A stretch of DNA of 64,000 nucleotides from positions 4,795,053-4,859,052 of the forward strand of contig NC_051093.1 of the NCBI RefSeq assembly GCF_901709675.1. Direction: 5' to 3'. Origin of the DNA: Syngnathus acus. Lineage: Eukaryota; Chordata; Actinopteri; Syngnathiformes; Syngnathidae. The notes beneath the pieces were generated by a model, which was not told the DNA's origin, did not search any database, and saw only the letters and a list, made by a program, of their open reading frames with translations. The translations under genes and the position numbers were made by a program. Each line of letters begins with the position of its first letter. Position 1 is the stretch's first letter. This document shows, piece after piece, positions 46,154 to 59,185 of the stretch.

Positions 46154-47027
46154 ATGGATCCTACGTCTGAACAAATCGGGCCAATGTTTTTGTTGGGCTG
46201 CATAATCGGAGCGCGCGCCAAGTGATTTAAAACGCATCAATCTTGAGCGCAAAAACTGGGACGTGAGGCTTTCCTCTGCTACTATGCACACCCCAAAAAT
46301 CTCCTTCCACACCACAACCATTAATCCAAATAAAAAAAAGTAACAGGTGGCGCTGGAACACCTAACCACAAAGCCATTTGCGTAAAAAGCTGACAAAACA
46401 CCGACGAGGAATTACTGTACTAACAGTTATGTTTCAATACGACGCCTGACGATACAGCAATTAAAACGTTTACATTGTAGCAATATGTTTGCAATAGCGC
46501 GTCACCTTGGAATGACAACAGCGGAAGCGCTTGTCTTTTGTGGCAAACAGGAAATGGGAATCCCCGCACTTTCCCCACAGAGGCTAAAATGCAACCTGCG
46601 TCAGATGGAAGAATGCAAACCTGTTGACAGGCTCGCCGCGGGCCTGCAGCAGGAGGAAGGGCAAAGGTGACACATTGTGGGGAGCTGCAGAGAAATGACG
46701 AATTTTAAGTCGACGAAAGAGGAATGCGGGCAAACAAGTTGGAGTGATGAACATTGGAATGAAACGTCTACAAAAAAACGTATGCTCTAATAGTTTCGAC
46801 GCCGTAGCTGTGGCGCAACGGCCGAGTGGTTCTGGAATTAAAAAAGCCCATACCCATTCACCAGCCCGTTATGCCATCAAAGGAGTGAACGTGTGCTTGC
46901 TTCAAGCTGTTCATTCACACTTCACGTTGAAGTTTACTTACATTTTAAACTCACAATTACACATTGTAATCTGAAACGAACTAGCTAGCTTAATGCTAAT
47001 GCAAAACGCTTGAGCTAGCCAACAAGC

Positions 47028-47086
47028 ATCGATGTTGCCATGTTTACATTTCTTTGTGTTGGAACACAAACGGTGCAGCAACAGGT
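47028..47086. repeat. Diverged dispersed repeat, copy 2
   Basis: AGCATCGATGTTGC followed by GAACACAAACGGTGCAGCAAC parallels the copy near 20089, with a slightly longer middle. Confidence 0.45.
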
Positions 47087-49262
47087 TTAAAAAAAAGAAT
47101 TTGGTAAAAATTCTTATTCTTGGATATTAAAGTGCATTTGCTAACCAAAACGGCAGCACCTATCAAGTCACAGGAACACTATGCGGAAAGACTAGCAAAA
47201 CTATTTGTTCACCACAGTCTGCCTCAACTCTTCCAACAGAATGATTCTTTCTGTTTTGCTTTAAACCCAATTTTCACTTGTCATGAACTAAAATAGTAAT
47301 AAATGCCCTCTCCCATCTGCGGTTGAGTAAATACATGCCGTCAGCCGCTAGTATCTTTCGCCAGCAGTCTGAGTGATTAATATCAAATAATACGAATATG
47401 ATCAAATATCATTTCTGAACTGGTTCGCGAGAGTGACATGTGTGGGTTTGTTTTGAACAAAAGCGGAAGTCTTGATCCACAAAATGTCATCAAGCGCTTT
47501 TGTGCTCTTAATGCTTAATCCTTTTTTGGGTGGGATTATTATTTTTGCTGTTTTTTTTAAACCCCAAAAGATAAGCCGCCCCTGTGAATAAAAATGTCTG
47601 CTGTGGTGGCCCACTTTTTTTATTTATTGAGGACATAAAGGCGAAAGGGCTGCACGGTTTGTCCATCTTGAACGTGTTCGAAGGCCGTCTGTCCTGTTGT
47701 GGATGTGGGCGGGAGGAAGGCGCTGTCAATCATCAACACTTCATTGATCAAGGACAATCCTCCTTGTAAAACTGCCTTTTTTTTACTTTTACAAGTCACT
47801 CAGCCAGCTTTAATTATCACACAAGTTGTCCTGTATAAATTGTAAGATACATTTTACATTGTTCTTTTTTTTTTCTAAACATTTTTTATATTAATCAACC
47901 ACCCCTTCAAAAAATAAACCGTGTTATAATGTATGGCTTTTTTTTTTTTTAATTTAGCTTTATTCATATACACATAATTGCAGTCAAGATTATTTAAAAT
48001 GTATGACTTTTATAATTAATGCTTCACCTTTGTTAAAATGAGCATTAATAAAAGACTGTGCATTTTTTGTGGTAAATTCATATGGGTCATGTGATCAGGG
48101 AAGATTTTTCAAAAACTCTCATTATTTGGTGGCAAGTTTAAAATGTAACTTCCAAATGTGTATTAATAATTGACTGTGTATATTTGTAGTGGAATATTCA
48201 TTAATTTTAAAGCATTTTATAATATTTTTGAAAGTTCATATGGCAGCACTGTGTTTATACTGTGTGTGCAATAGTAAAGGGCAGTGTGCATTTTTAGTGG
48301 GGTGCTCATAAATGAGGGGAATTAAAATATGTGTTTATTTGGTGGTGGCCAACATTAGCATTACATTTCTACTGGATTTCAAAATATGGGCAAGGTGTAT
48401 GCGGTGACAATAGTACAAAATATAACAAAAAGAGTGACATAAAAAGGAAATTTTAATAAATGTGGAATATTTGATCGTACATGTGAATGACTTTTTCTTT
48501 TGCCATAAATTTTAGAATTTGATTGCAGAAACAATGAGAAATAAGAAATGCACGAATTTATTTTCTTAAATGTACTGTTTATATTTTTTGATTTGTTAAG
48601 ATTAAAAGACACATTAAAACTACGACATTGAAGCAGATCTTTTTTCCCCCTTCTATCTCCAATGAGTGGGTGCTGACAATGGGAGAAGTGGCAGGCTTGA
48701 ACGATCGCGCGCGCACACGCTCACACACAAGCATGTCGTTCGCGTCGTCTTTTCCCGAACTCACCGTGCAACCACCCACCCCCCTTTTCCTTTCCACCCC
48801 CAAACCGCAAATGTGCAAATTATTTACTTGCGAGCAATTACCGAGTGTTGTTTTTATTCTACCGCACCAGCCAGCCCACTGCGACAAACCTCATGCATGC
48901 CGCAGCCGCACGCGAAAACACGCAGAAATGTTTCCACGCGCGTCGTCTTCACTTAAAAACAACAACAACGATCCACGCACGACAAGTTTGCAACGATTTT
49001 CGGTGCAGATTTCGGTGGCAGGAACAGCTCCATTATTGCTCATATCCACGCTATCGTTCCCCCCCTCGCTCTGCAGTAGATTCCCTTTGATTCACGCTTG
49101 ACTCGTTTGGCTTCAGGGCCAACGGGGGTCCGCCTTTGGATGGGTGGGGGGGTGGGGGGCGCCTTGAAACAGCCCCCCCCCCCTTCTTATACCTTTTCAT
49201 CATCTACTCCAGGGACGCCTTGAAACCGCCTGGACAGTTATTGCCTTTTTTCTACAGGCAGT

Positions 49263-49344
49263 CCAATGCGGACTGGCCATCAGCCAATCAGAGGCTTGTT
49301 TACATTCTGGTGACTGACAATACGATGGAGGCGCGCCAGCCAAT
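49263..49344. promoter_or_regulatory. CCAAT cluster, possible distal promoter
   Basis: Three CCAAT boxes in the same orientation at 49263-49267, 49284-49288 and 49340-49344 within a GC-rich patch. NF-Y sites grouped like this usually mark promoters. No transcript is identified. Confidence 0.3.
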
Positions 49345-51104
49345 CAGCAGCGCCGGTGTACCGACGCACACACAAAAGGTTCCGTTTGTAAATATTCAAA
49401 TGTATGGATGGATGTGTATTTATCCAATTATTTACTGAATCCCGTTTTATTGGGTGATTAAATAAACAAAATTGGCCTCATGGAGAATGTTTTCCCAACA
49501 GTTCCCAAAAGGAAATTTATCATTGACAAAATAAGTGTTTTTCTTTTACCAGGCTAACTCGTAGGTAATATGTTTTAAACTGCAATAAGACCTGAAAATA
49601 TATCACCTAATATTTTGACATCGTTTCAGTTAAATAGCACATATTTATAAATTATATTTATGTTGAATCCCCTCTGTGCTTATTTTGGCGGACTTTACGC
49701 TCCAGGTTAGACCCATGTGTCAAAACTGCAATAAAATATATGTTTTAAAAAAAGGCTCCATTCACAAGAATCCGACAAGCAGAAATGTGTAGAAACACTT
49801 TTCCGTGTTGTTTTATGAATACAAATAAAACAAGAGTCTAATAGAAAGAATCGCATCTGGTTTGACTTGATTTAGCCAACAGCGATTGCTGCCTCCATGC
49901 AGTAAATGCTGATTTTTAAAGTGCCGTGCAATTGGAAGCCTCCTCTATAAAAGTCATGTAAAACGGAACGTAAACACTACTGCAAGTGTGTATGACGCCG
50001 CGCAAAAACAAACAACAACACGTAACAGCGATCATTGATTGGAGCCGCGCTTCACTCGGCGACTCGCCTTAGGCTTGCGGCTTTCGAAACCTGCTGTGGA
50101 ATAAAAACGAGTGCTGAGACGGAAGCACGGGAAGTGAAGACGAATATGTCACAGCAATGCTCGAGTATAATGTGACACAAAGTGTCTGTGAGAGGGGATG
50201 ACATCGCAGCAATCGGATTCAAAGTGCATTGGTGCGTTGGCAGGATCATTCAAAATCTAAAACCTGTTGATGAAGAAAGACGAAGACGCATTGCTGGCCA
50301 AACATTTTGCTGTTACGAAGCACGTCAGCAACAGCAGCTTTCGTCATGCGGCCATGGATTGTATTCGTAAAACCTGGGATTATTAGTCAATTTAAAACAT
50401 TAAACGTCGACTAGTAGGTTCAGCTCCTAATTCCCAAGTCAAATGTATGATTTGCATCACCCGGCATGAATTTGCGCCGCGGGTGTGTCCACACTTACGA
50501 GCACTGTTTGCAGCCCTTTGCATTGAAATGCTAACGCTGTTATTTTAAAATACTTGATAGGATTTCAATTGTTTACATTTTCAGGCTCCAGAACACAGTT
50601 GTCCTGTGAACGAGCGGCTTTTCTCCCTTTAAAAGCAGCCTTGTGTGAACGACCAACACAACAGGGCCAGATATGCAAACTTAGATTGGCTTTTTAAATT
50701 GGTGTCAGTTTTGATACTACTTTTGAATTATTGTATGTTTAAAATTGCTAAAAACAACACTTGGCGGGGGTGAGGGGTTGGGGGGGTTGTCAGCCCAGCC
50801 CCAGGCATCCCCCGAAGCCTCCTCCACTTAACTGAAGAAAATTTTTGAATGGGCAGCAAAATTACTTTGGTAGGTCAATACAACAGATGCATTAAATGTT
50901 CCATCTGCTATAAGATATATGGCAGCGAGATATCGGCACACACAACACACAAGCATCAATCATTTTTAGGGGGCATCGCACTCATGTGCTGGCCCCTGGC
51001 ATCCACTGTGCCTTGCACGCCCCTGTCTTGCATACAAGCATTGTGAACAAAAGCATCCTGTGCTTTAAATCTGCCGCTTCCCTCCGAGTAGATCAGCCAA
51101 AGCG

Positions 51105-51200
51105 ACGCGCGATTGGCCAGCGCCATCGACCAATCACAGGCCTCGCTGCTCATTAGCATGCAGGTATCCAACCAATAGCAGCGCGTGTTTACCCTGCGCG
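51105..51200 (+). promoter_or_regulatory. bahcc1 promoter with three CCAAT boxes
   Basis: ATTGG at 51112-51116 and CCAAT at 51130-51134 and 51172-51176 flank an octamer-like ATTAGCATGCAG in CpG-rich DNA directly upstream of the non-coding exon. No TATA box is seen, which fits a CpG-island promoter. Confidence 0.5.
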
Positions 51201-51468
51201 CGAGCGCCAGGCACGCAGTTGCACCGGGAGAGAAAAACGCCGCTTGGAAGGTCGGAGGCGCGATCGAGCCAGGCCGGAAGCGTCCCAGTCCCCGTTGCAT
51301 CCCGACTCCGAGGCACCTCTCATGGACATACCGGAGCCGCTCGGCCGGCCTGCCTCTGTTTGAACGCTTCACCGCGACTTTCAATGGGCGTCGCATTTTT
51401 GCCTGCAGTCTCACCTTCGGCGATTTGTGCGATTTTAATTCATTCGTATGCAGGAATTTAACAGGCCA
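51200..51468 (+). other. bahcc1 non-coding first exon (inferred)
   Basis: GC-rich sequence ending in a strong donor (GGCCA/gtaagt at 51469). The transcription start is not known; 51200 is a rough limit. A short ATG-initiated ORF begins at 51448 and would close just after splicing to 53487. Confidence 0.5.
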
Positions 51469-52588
51469 GTAAGTAGTGCTTCTTATGTTATTGTTTTCTG
51501 CTGTCTTAAATTAATTGAATGGAAAAAAATACAGGGCAAGCTTCCCGTCGTTTTATTGCATAACCGGCTGTTTTTATCTTTCTAAAATCTAAATGTGACG
51601 TGTAATAGTCTAAAATAAACAGGATGCGTGGGCTTCACATTGGGCAGAAAATATGAATTAATACAACGAACTGAAAATTGCATTCTTAAATAGTAAAATG
51701 TCATGATTATGATTGTTTGACTTCCTTAACATTCAGATCAAAATAAATGTTTGTCACCATGCATTTAATTATTATTATCACTGGCGTATTGTTTTTAAAT
51801 TAAATCTATTTATTTAATGTTTTTCTTCTTCAAAGATATCTAAAATTTAAGTATCTTTAATATAGTTACTAAATGTGTAAAAAGAAAATATCGGTTGCTG
51901 TGATCAGAAAAGTCGAAACTGTCGCAGCGAACCATGCTCCTGCCTCTCCCCAGCCGAGGTGCGCTCACCCTCGGCCGGCATTGTCGCGAAGGAGCGCCTG
52001 TCTCCGCAGCTCGGTCTGAGCCATAAACAAAAAACCAAACTACCCCATAATTAGATTTATTCTCACCCCTTTTACTAATATGCGCCGAAATTGTCAGCAA
52101 TTTAATTAATTACGTTAAACTGCGTCGAATATTTTTACGTTTATAAACAAATTGATCAGTTTCTCGACGTTTCGGAGCTGCACATTTAAGGCGAAATGAA
52201 AAAATCGCGGAACAACCCCGCTCCCAAAAAAAGAAAAAATCGACTATTTGTAGATTTGCAGCATTTGAACAGCGCATTTAGCAGAAATGTCGATGACGTG
52301 TTTAGACGCGCCAGCATGGCGGGCTAATGGCTGCAAGCAAAGCCGAGACAAAGGCAGCTGACGGGCGGCCATTCGCCTCCAATGAGACCCCCCCCCCCCC
52401 CCTGCTCGTTCCTCCTCTACCTCCCTTACAATCTTAGCTGTCATGTTTGCAGTGGCCATTTTCTTTACTCTTTTGCGCATATAAGCCGCATGTGCTTGCA
52501 CGGTAGCTCACTACACGTTGCCTTCCTTTCATCATGTTTTCGACTACGTGGGAGATTTTTATTGTCGTGGATGAAGCACACGACACAG

Positions 52589-52640
52589 GAGCTGTGTGTG
52601 TGTGAGTGTGTGTGTGTGCGCCTGCGTGTGTGTTTGTCAT
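52589..52640. repeat. (TG)n microsatellite, interrupted
   Basis: Alternating TG with few interruptions. Confidence 0.85.
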
Positions 52641-52944
52641 GCATGGGAGGAGGTGGAGGGGCTTGCATGCAGGAGGTTCAGGGGCACATAAATTACAAGC
52701 GATATTTATATTATATTATTCAATTAAATGTACTGTGGTCATCCTGCTGGGCGCAAACGTAATTTTATACATGAAAATGTGATTATAGTTCTAGTCGATT
52801 GTGTATATATTTTTGGTAATTTATTCACAATTTTATATCTTGGCTGTGCAATAATGTCCAATTGTAATAGCGATAATAATAAACGTGCTTCTCTTGATGT
52901 CCCGATGTCATCTAAGTCTTTTGCATGGTTAGAGTGGACTATAA

Positions 52945-52983
52945 TGCGCACGCACGCGCGCACACACGCGCGCACACACACAC
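52945..52983. repeat. CA/CG alternating purine-pyrimidine tract
   Basis: CACGCACGCGCGCACACACG-type alternation for about 39 bp, a sequence able to adopt Z-DNA. Confidence 0.8.
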
Positions 52984-53491
52984 TGAGAGGTTGATGACGC
53001 ATCTTTGAATTTAAATGTCATGTATCCTCTTTTCACGTGACATTTTCTAAAATCTTGCAATTAGGGACCGACTGATTTAGAAGCTGCGTTGCATTTCTTC
53101 ATTCATTTAATTAATCAATTTATTTAAAACGCTAGGTGGTATTACTGCAAAATGTGACAATTAAATCAGCATAGAGGAGACAATAGAACGAGGACGCACG
53201 AAGGGTTCAAGGTATATTTGCGAAAATGTGCTTGTTTAAACCCGAATAACGAGCGAGGGGGACGGCTGGAAATAGAACCGTGCAGTGGAGCGAAGCTTGA
53301 CCGGGGGAGGCACGCTCAAGTCGGCATGATCAATAGAGCAGGGCCCGTTAGGATCTCCACTCAAAAAAAAAGAAAAAAAGAAGAGGGAGTCTCAAGCAGT
53401 CTAAATTCAATGAAGCGCCACTAATGTCTTGTTTTGTACTCGCCTCGCATCATTTTGCTTTCATTTCTTTTTTTTTTTCTGGGCAGAAAAG

Positions 53492-53539
53492 ATGATCCGG
53501 AGCGACGTTTTCGGCTGCATGAGCCCCGCGATCGACTGA
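53492..53539 (+). promoter_or_regulatory. Upstream ORF in the bahcc1 leader
   Basis: A 15-residue uORF. Its ATG overlaps (ATGA) the stop of a uORF that begins at 51448 in the previous exon and is completed by splicing. A further uORF opens at 53540 and runs out of frame across the main start codon. Confidence 0.5.
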
Positions 53540-53589
53540 ATGCAACACACGCAACCGCAGGAGAGGATTATTATATGGGCTGCGTTTGA

Positions 53590-53814
<225 letters not shown>

Positions 53815-54504
53815 TAGTCCACCAAGCCTAACTCTTATTCAAGCGTGTGCAGGTTGGTGCAGCGCAATACTGATGGTGCTTCATGAAAAAAAGATTTTTT
53901 TTATTTTTATCAATGCATACAAGGAGTGGCTGTTGACACGTTGACTACTCAAATAGCAGCTAATGTATCACGTTTTTTGTTGTTCAGAAGTCCTTTAGTT
54001 AAATGTAATATCTTTTAAATACTTTTTTAAAAACCTAAACCCAGCACTCCGCCAACTTTGACAGATAAACCTTTCAACACAAGAATAAAATGAAATACCT
54101 CGTAAAAATGCAACGCAATACCTTTTAATGGCCTTCATTTTTGCAATTTTCTTTTACTACCTTTGAATACTTTTTAAAACCCAACAGTGAGCAGCGGCAG
54201 CAGTTATGGTTGTTTGATACCAATAGTATCGCGATACAGCAACTGCGTGATAATCGATCTATGTTACGATATTTATGTGATGTTATTCAATTAGTTTTAC
54301 TTTAATGTGATAAGAAATTAATATTGTCAATCTGAATAAGAAAATGATCATACAGCAATGGCGCAATAAATGATACATGAGCTGATAAGCAATGATTTCA
54401 CTGCTAGTAGAATGAGAACTGCTATAAAGTGCCAAGCCGGATGGATTTAACATCATTCCTTGCATCGATTAGCATTTCTGATGCGAACTGATGAAATACA
54501 CAAA

Positions 54505-54835
54505 AACAGTTGCTATACTAACGTTTCGTAACATAGCAACCCGAGCAGTGAAAATACCGTGACAGATGGATAAGGATTTGAAATCTTGCCATTTATTCAC
54601 GCCCATTTTCAATGGCAAGTGATTAAATGCTAACATGCTAGCTGGTTGGCATGCTAACACAATGCAAAATGGCTACTTGAGTAGAACTACATCAAGCTAA
54701 GGAATTGACATATAGGTTGGGAGTCAGTCACTATTTGTAATGAGAAATGGTGAATCGCTAAAATGCTAGCAGTTGGTATGCTAACATATCCCAAGATAGC
54801 AACCTGATCGGCAAAGGTACTTAAGCTGGACTGCT
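54505..54835. repeat. Degenerate tandem repeat with GCTAAC/GCTAGC units
   Basis: Three diverged units recur about every 130 bp. Each reads roughly TTGGTATGCTAACA, then ATAGCAACC, then GCAAAGGTA. The best pair is near 54625-54700 and 54758-54830. Family unknown. Confidence 0.45.
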
Positions 54836-55734
54836 ACAAATGGTACTATTTCCCATGACGTCTGATGTCATAGCAATGTGATGTGGATATTTTGTCAAAG
54901 TGATTACGGCAGGGTCTCTGCATGCATAAGGAGATCAAATTAAAGCCACTTTAAGGCCACATTTCGATCACATTGTGAACAAAATGTGAGCCCATAACAA
55001 AAAGCTGCCCCCCTCCCCTGTTCCTACGACAACCCAAAGATTATTGATGCTTCCGCCCATTCTAATCTCTGTGCCGCCACAACATAAAAACATTAAGAAA
55101 AGACAGCAAAGCTGTTCCGTGTTCTTTGAATGACACATTTGAGGATCAAGTGTCGTGTTTGAGGATAATCAAGGCCTTCATTGTTGACGAGGCGTCTCGG
55201 GCATGCGTCGCAGAGGGTCGCGGCCGCGCATGCAAAACCTCGCTTTGTCACTTTGCGTTGACGCCGTCGCCTCGTGGACGTGGGCTGCCTGTGTGAGCGG
55301 GGGGTGGGGAGTGGAGGGTGGCGGTAGGGGGGGGGGGGCGTCCTCCCGTGTTGGCCTTCAAAGCGTCGGGGTGCAAATGTGTTCGCGGTGCACGCGCCAG
55401 CTTTGACAAGTGACTCGGGCGTATTTACATTTCTGACACGGCGTTAATTTATCATTTATAAAGCAGCTACAGAGACAACTGCATTTTTGTCCAACTTGTG
55501 CGTGTCTATATCCGAAAAAATTTAAACACTTTTGTTTTTGCTCCCATTTTCACAAGCTACCAGTCAGTATGCAATTGTGCATATGTTAGAGTGGGCGGCC
55601 GAGGCACACCTGTGCAATAAGCATGCTGCGTAATTTAGCATGTTAGCATGCTACACCAGCGAGGTGGATGGACTATCCTCGCAAAGGAGAAGCAAGTGCT
55701 TATCAATTTGGCAATAATTTTTGCTTTCTGCAGA

Positions 55735-55855
55735 GCTCATGAAAAATGGACGCAGAAGCAAAATGTGATGTTTTTCCTCTGTGTATACATTTAGGAAACA
55801 TGGAACTTTGGGGAGTTTATTCTGAGTTAGTTGGTGGGAGGAAAATGTATTCATA
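55735..55855. repeat. Diverged duplication, copy 1
   Basis: TCATGAAAAATGGA, then TTAGGAAACATG, then GGGAGTTTATTCTG, then GGAGGAAAATG, matching the order of blocks in the segment near 56040. Confidence 0.6.
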
Positions 55856-56039
55856 GTACTATTACAGTGTTTTTCTTTCTTTTAGATTTATGGCAGTTGA
55901 CATTTTGTTGTGGGGAAGTTATTAGGCGCACCACATTTTGATCTCGGAAAAGCAGAAGCGCTTCCGAACACAGATTCAGAACCAATTATGTGACAAATAG
56001 GCCTTTTGGGCACGTAGATAACATCTCAGATTCTTCACT

Positions 56040-56165
56040 TCATGAGTCATGAAAAATGGATCAAAAATGAAAGCGTTTATATTTTTGCTCAGCAGATTCA
56101 CTTAGAAAACATGCAAGAATGAACTTTTGGGAGTTTAATCTGCGTTACTTGATGGCAGGAAAATG
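56040..56165. repeat. Diverged duplication, copy 2
   Basis: TCATGAAAAATGGA, then TTAGAAAACATG, then GGGAGTTTAATCTG, then GCAGGAAAATG, parallel to the copy about 305 bp upstream in the same orientation. Confidence 0.6.
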
Positions 56166-56460
56166 AACAGATTTTTGCGACTATTTCTATGTTGATATTT
56201 TTTCATATTTATATATATTATTTATATTTCGTCATTTAATCGGGTGTTGATTTCTCCACACCCAATAAAATAGCCGTATGTTCCATTTGTTCCGATGTTA
56301 CCATCTTTTGTACTTTTCACTGACACGGACGGGAGAGGCTAAATAACAAAGAGCTATAAATGCATTTGAAAAATAGTCTCGTTCACACACCAAAAAAAAT
56401 GATGTGGAATGCGGAGAATTTATTAGCCTTTCATCACTCAGCATTCATGTTTACTTATGA

Positions 56461-56492
56461 CACACACACATGCGCGCACACACACGCACACA
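56461..56492. repeat. (CA)n microsatellite, interrupted
   Basis: Alternating CA with TGCGCG interruptions. Confidence 0.85.
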
Positions 56493-59062
56493 GAAAAGGA
56501 TGGACCGACTATCTTTTGTGCTGCAGCAAGACGAAAGACTGCAAATGCCAGCGCTCCAGTGCAGTGAACACAGGTGGCTTATTGTTCTCGCCGCTCTCGT
56601 CACTTTTGGGCGTGACTGGAGGGAACCTTATCTCCCCGTACAGCCTTTAAAACACGTTTAATTCTCCGCATATTTTTAGCTCTCTCACTCGCAATTTCTT
56701 CTGTTGGAATATTGGAAGTACGGTGATGTATTTTAAAATAAAAAAAGAACCTGACACACGTCTTTCTTTTACAGCACCACACGCAGTGCCAAGCTACTGT
56801 ATTATCTTTGTGACATTTATTGTATCATATTTAAAATGAGACTTCAAGCGTAAAACGTATGCTTTATGACAGGGGTGGTTTAACCTTTCCTACCGAGGGC
56901 TGCGTAAAGAAACATTAATGGATGTTATTTTTTACATTTTGTTTACTAAACATGGCAAAAGCAATGCTAAGCAGTTATATTGTTCCGATGTGGCCCCATT
57001 TGTAATTTTAATTTGATATATTTTTGACAATTTTAGTTTACACGTTAGTTTTACCTTTAGCTAATTTTTTTTGCAAATGCTATTGTTGCTATGTAAATAC
57101 AATTATACCCAACCCTTAAAGATGATCTTTTCATCCAGCCTGTACAATCGCATTCATTCAAAATTGTCTGAAAATTTCTATTGTTGATGTCCATGTACAA
57201 GTTTAAAAAAAAAATTAATGGCAAATGCAATAACAAACTGAAATGGAGTCTAAAACACAAAGTGAAGCGGCTTGGCCCCTCATTAACTCAACATATCCAC
57301 CTCGAGAAAAGACCTCTCAAAGTAGCTTTTATGTCTCAACCCTAAAAAATACATGTTCCAAAACCCAAAGAAACAAAACCTCTCGGGTAGGATGTCCGTT
57401 GTTAGTCATTAATGTCCCCGTCCATTGTCTTATATGCTAGCGACGTTAGCCCCACTGAGTATCTTGTTTGCCGAGTGCGTCGGATCCCCTCGGGGACTAA
57501 CTCGCATACTGGTTGACATCAATATTTAACAGACGCCATGAATATTTCAAGGTGGGTGGAGAACAAAAAAGTGTCACGATAAGGTGTGCACAACTTTCAG
57601 TAATACTGAACTATATTCATGATTCCGTTTGAGTAAAAAAGCAAAGCGTGGAGAGCCTCTGTCACCATAAACTTTCACAATCAAAAATTACATTTTTAGA
57701 CTATGACTTGATTATATTGTACATTTTACTAAATAATAGCTGTGAAAAGGAACACAAACTTCCATTTTCAGCCAAGAAAAATGAAGGTGATACACTGTTT
57801 GCTACAGTGGGCCACAAAAAAATTGTATCACGGGCTGGATCTGGCCACCAGGGAGTCGAGTTTGACACGAAACAGTGAAAACACCGGATTACATCAGGAA
57901 TTTAAATTTGTAGAAAAACACACTGCGACCTTGTCAGTTCATTTTCATTTTAAGAGCGTTTGTGACGCGTGCCAGGTGGCCGGTTTACGGTCGCGCATTG
58001 CCGAACGTGACCGCGGATCAACTTTTTCCTCCCCGAGTTGTAAAGTCATTTAATGCGCTCGAATTCAGCGAGTCCATTGACGAGGTTGCGGAAGGGGGTA
58101 ACGCTATCGTCTGTTGACTTGGGGGACAGTTTGCACTTGGCTGTGGCGGGGACGCGCTGGAAGCGGACTTTACTGCCGGCCTTTATGGCGGGGGGCTCGT
58201 CTTTCAGCCATATTGTTTGAATTGCCGCGCCTTGACAGAGGTGTGCTCGTGTGAAAGCAGCTGTGGGGCGGAGGGAGGGTGAGGGGGGGGGGGGGATCTG
58301 TAGCGAGAGGTCATATTTGTGTCATCCCGCACGCTCAAACTTCCACTTCCTTTGCATCTCCCCTCGCTTCCCTTTTCCACAAGCCGTTCTTTGCAGGAAG
58401 AGCCCTGCGTCTGGGAAGCGGCGGCCTTCCTGCCACTTGGGCTCGAGCCGCCGTCCCCTCAGCCCTGGACCATTGTTGGCCAGCCCGGCTTTGTGCGTGT
58501 GTTTTACGGCTGCTGTTAAAGATAAAAAACAGCCCCGTCCACCCCCTTTATTGTTCTCTTGTAGGATGTCCCTGTCATTCTCCCAGTTTTTACGTCCGAG
58601 GCAGCTTCCCCCTTCAAAGGTTAGCCGGGCTGTCTGCTGTCTCGCTCTCCCCCACTTTTTTTTCCCTTAACCAAAGGGGAATAAATAACTTCACTGAGAC
58701 TTTTATTGAACATCTCATTGCTGGAATATCCCGTGGGTCTGAGGACGCTTCAAAGACAAACACAGGTGTCTGGAGGGATTAGCAAAAGGGCCGCTTACGA
58801 CCCGAGCCTTTAAAAAGAATCAAGCCGAGTGAACGGGGTATGGGTCGATTGTGACCGGGGCTGTTTACAACAACCGATAAAAACGACGTCGAATTTGGCC
58901 GTTTTGTGACATCATGTTAGTTCCAGTCAAGGGTATTCACGAGATGCCCTTTGATAGTGCCACCTACTGGCCTGGCATGCACACTACAGTGTTTTCGGGC
59001 AATTTAAGGGTAGTTTAGATTATCTAATAAAAGCCTCCAGTTGCACATTGGGTCTCCCTAAT

Positions 59063-59185
59063 AGTCAGTGTTGTTTTTTATAAAGAAAAGAAAATACATT
59101 TTATTATGTAAATATTGTACCAAACAGTCAGTGGTGTTTTTTTATAATGAAAAATAAAATACATTTTATGCCGTAAATAATGTAC
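59063..59185. repeat. Tandem duplication, two units of about 60 bp
   Basis: AGTCAGTGTTGTTTTTTATA... to ...ATTGTAC (59063-59120) is followed at once by AGTCAGTGGTGTTTTTTTAT... to ...AATGTAC (59126-59185). Confidence 0.75.

Larger units (their letters stand above)
35880..51060. other. Gene-poor intergenic region before bahcc1
   Basis: About 15 kb without a convincing coding exon. All open frames are short and lack splice or family support. Patches of mixed composition with homeodomain-type TAAT cores alternate with AT-rich sequence and simple repeats. This is typical of regulatory DNA around developmental genes, but no conservation data were available. Confidence 0.5.
51469..53486 (+). other. 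bahcc1 intron 1
   Basis: Intron between the inferred non-coding exon and the first coding exon. It contains a C-run near 52389-52402, a (TG)n tract at 52589-52640 and a mixed CA/CG tract at 52945-52983. No coding exon is seen. Confidence 0.5.

Noticed and set aside
46807-46836. tRNA-like GCTGTGGCGCAACGGCCGAG
   Set aside because: No matching acceptor, anticodon or T arm follows.
48628-49101. 157-residue plus-strand open frame
   Set aside because: Overlaps other frames of similar length, biased composition, no splice context or family match.
58251-58782. Overlapping GC-rich open frames of 139 and 167 residues in the bahcc1 intron
   Set aside because: Low-complexity Pro/Ser/Arg translation, no convincing splice borders, no resemblance to BAHCC1.
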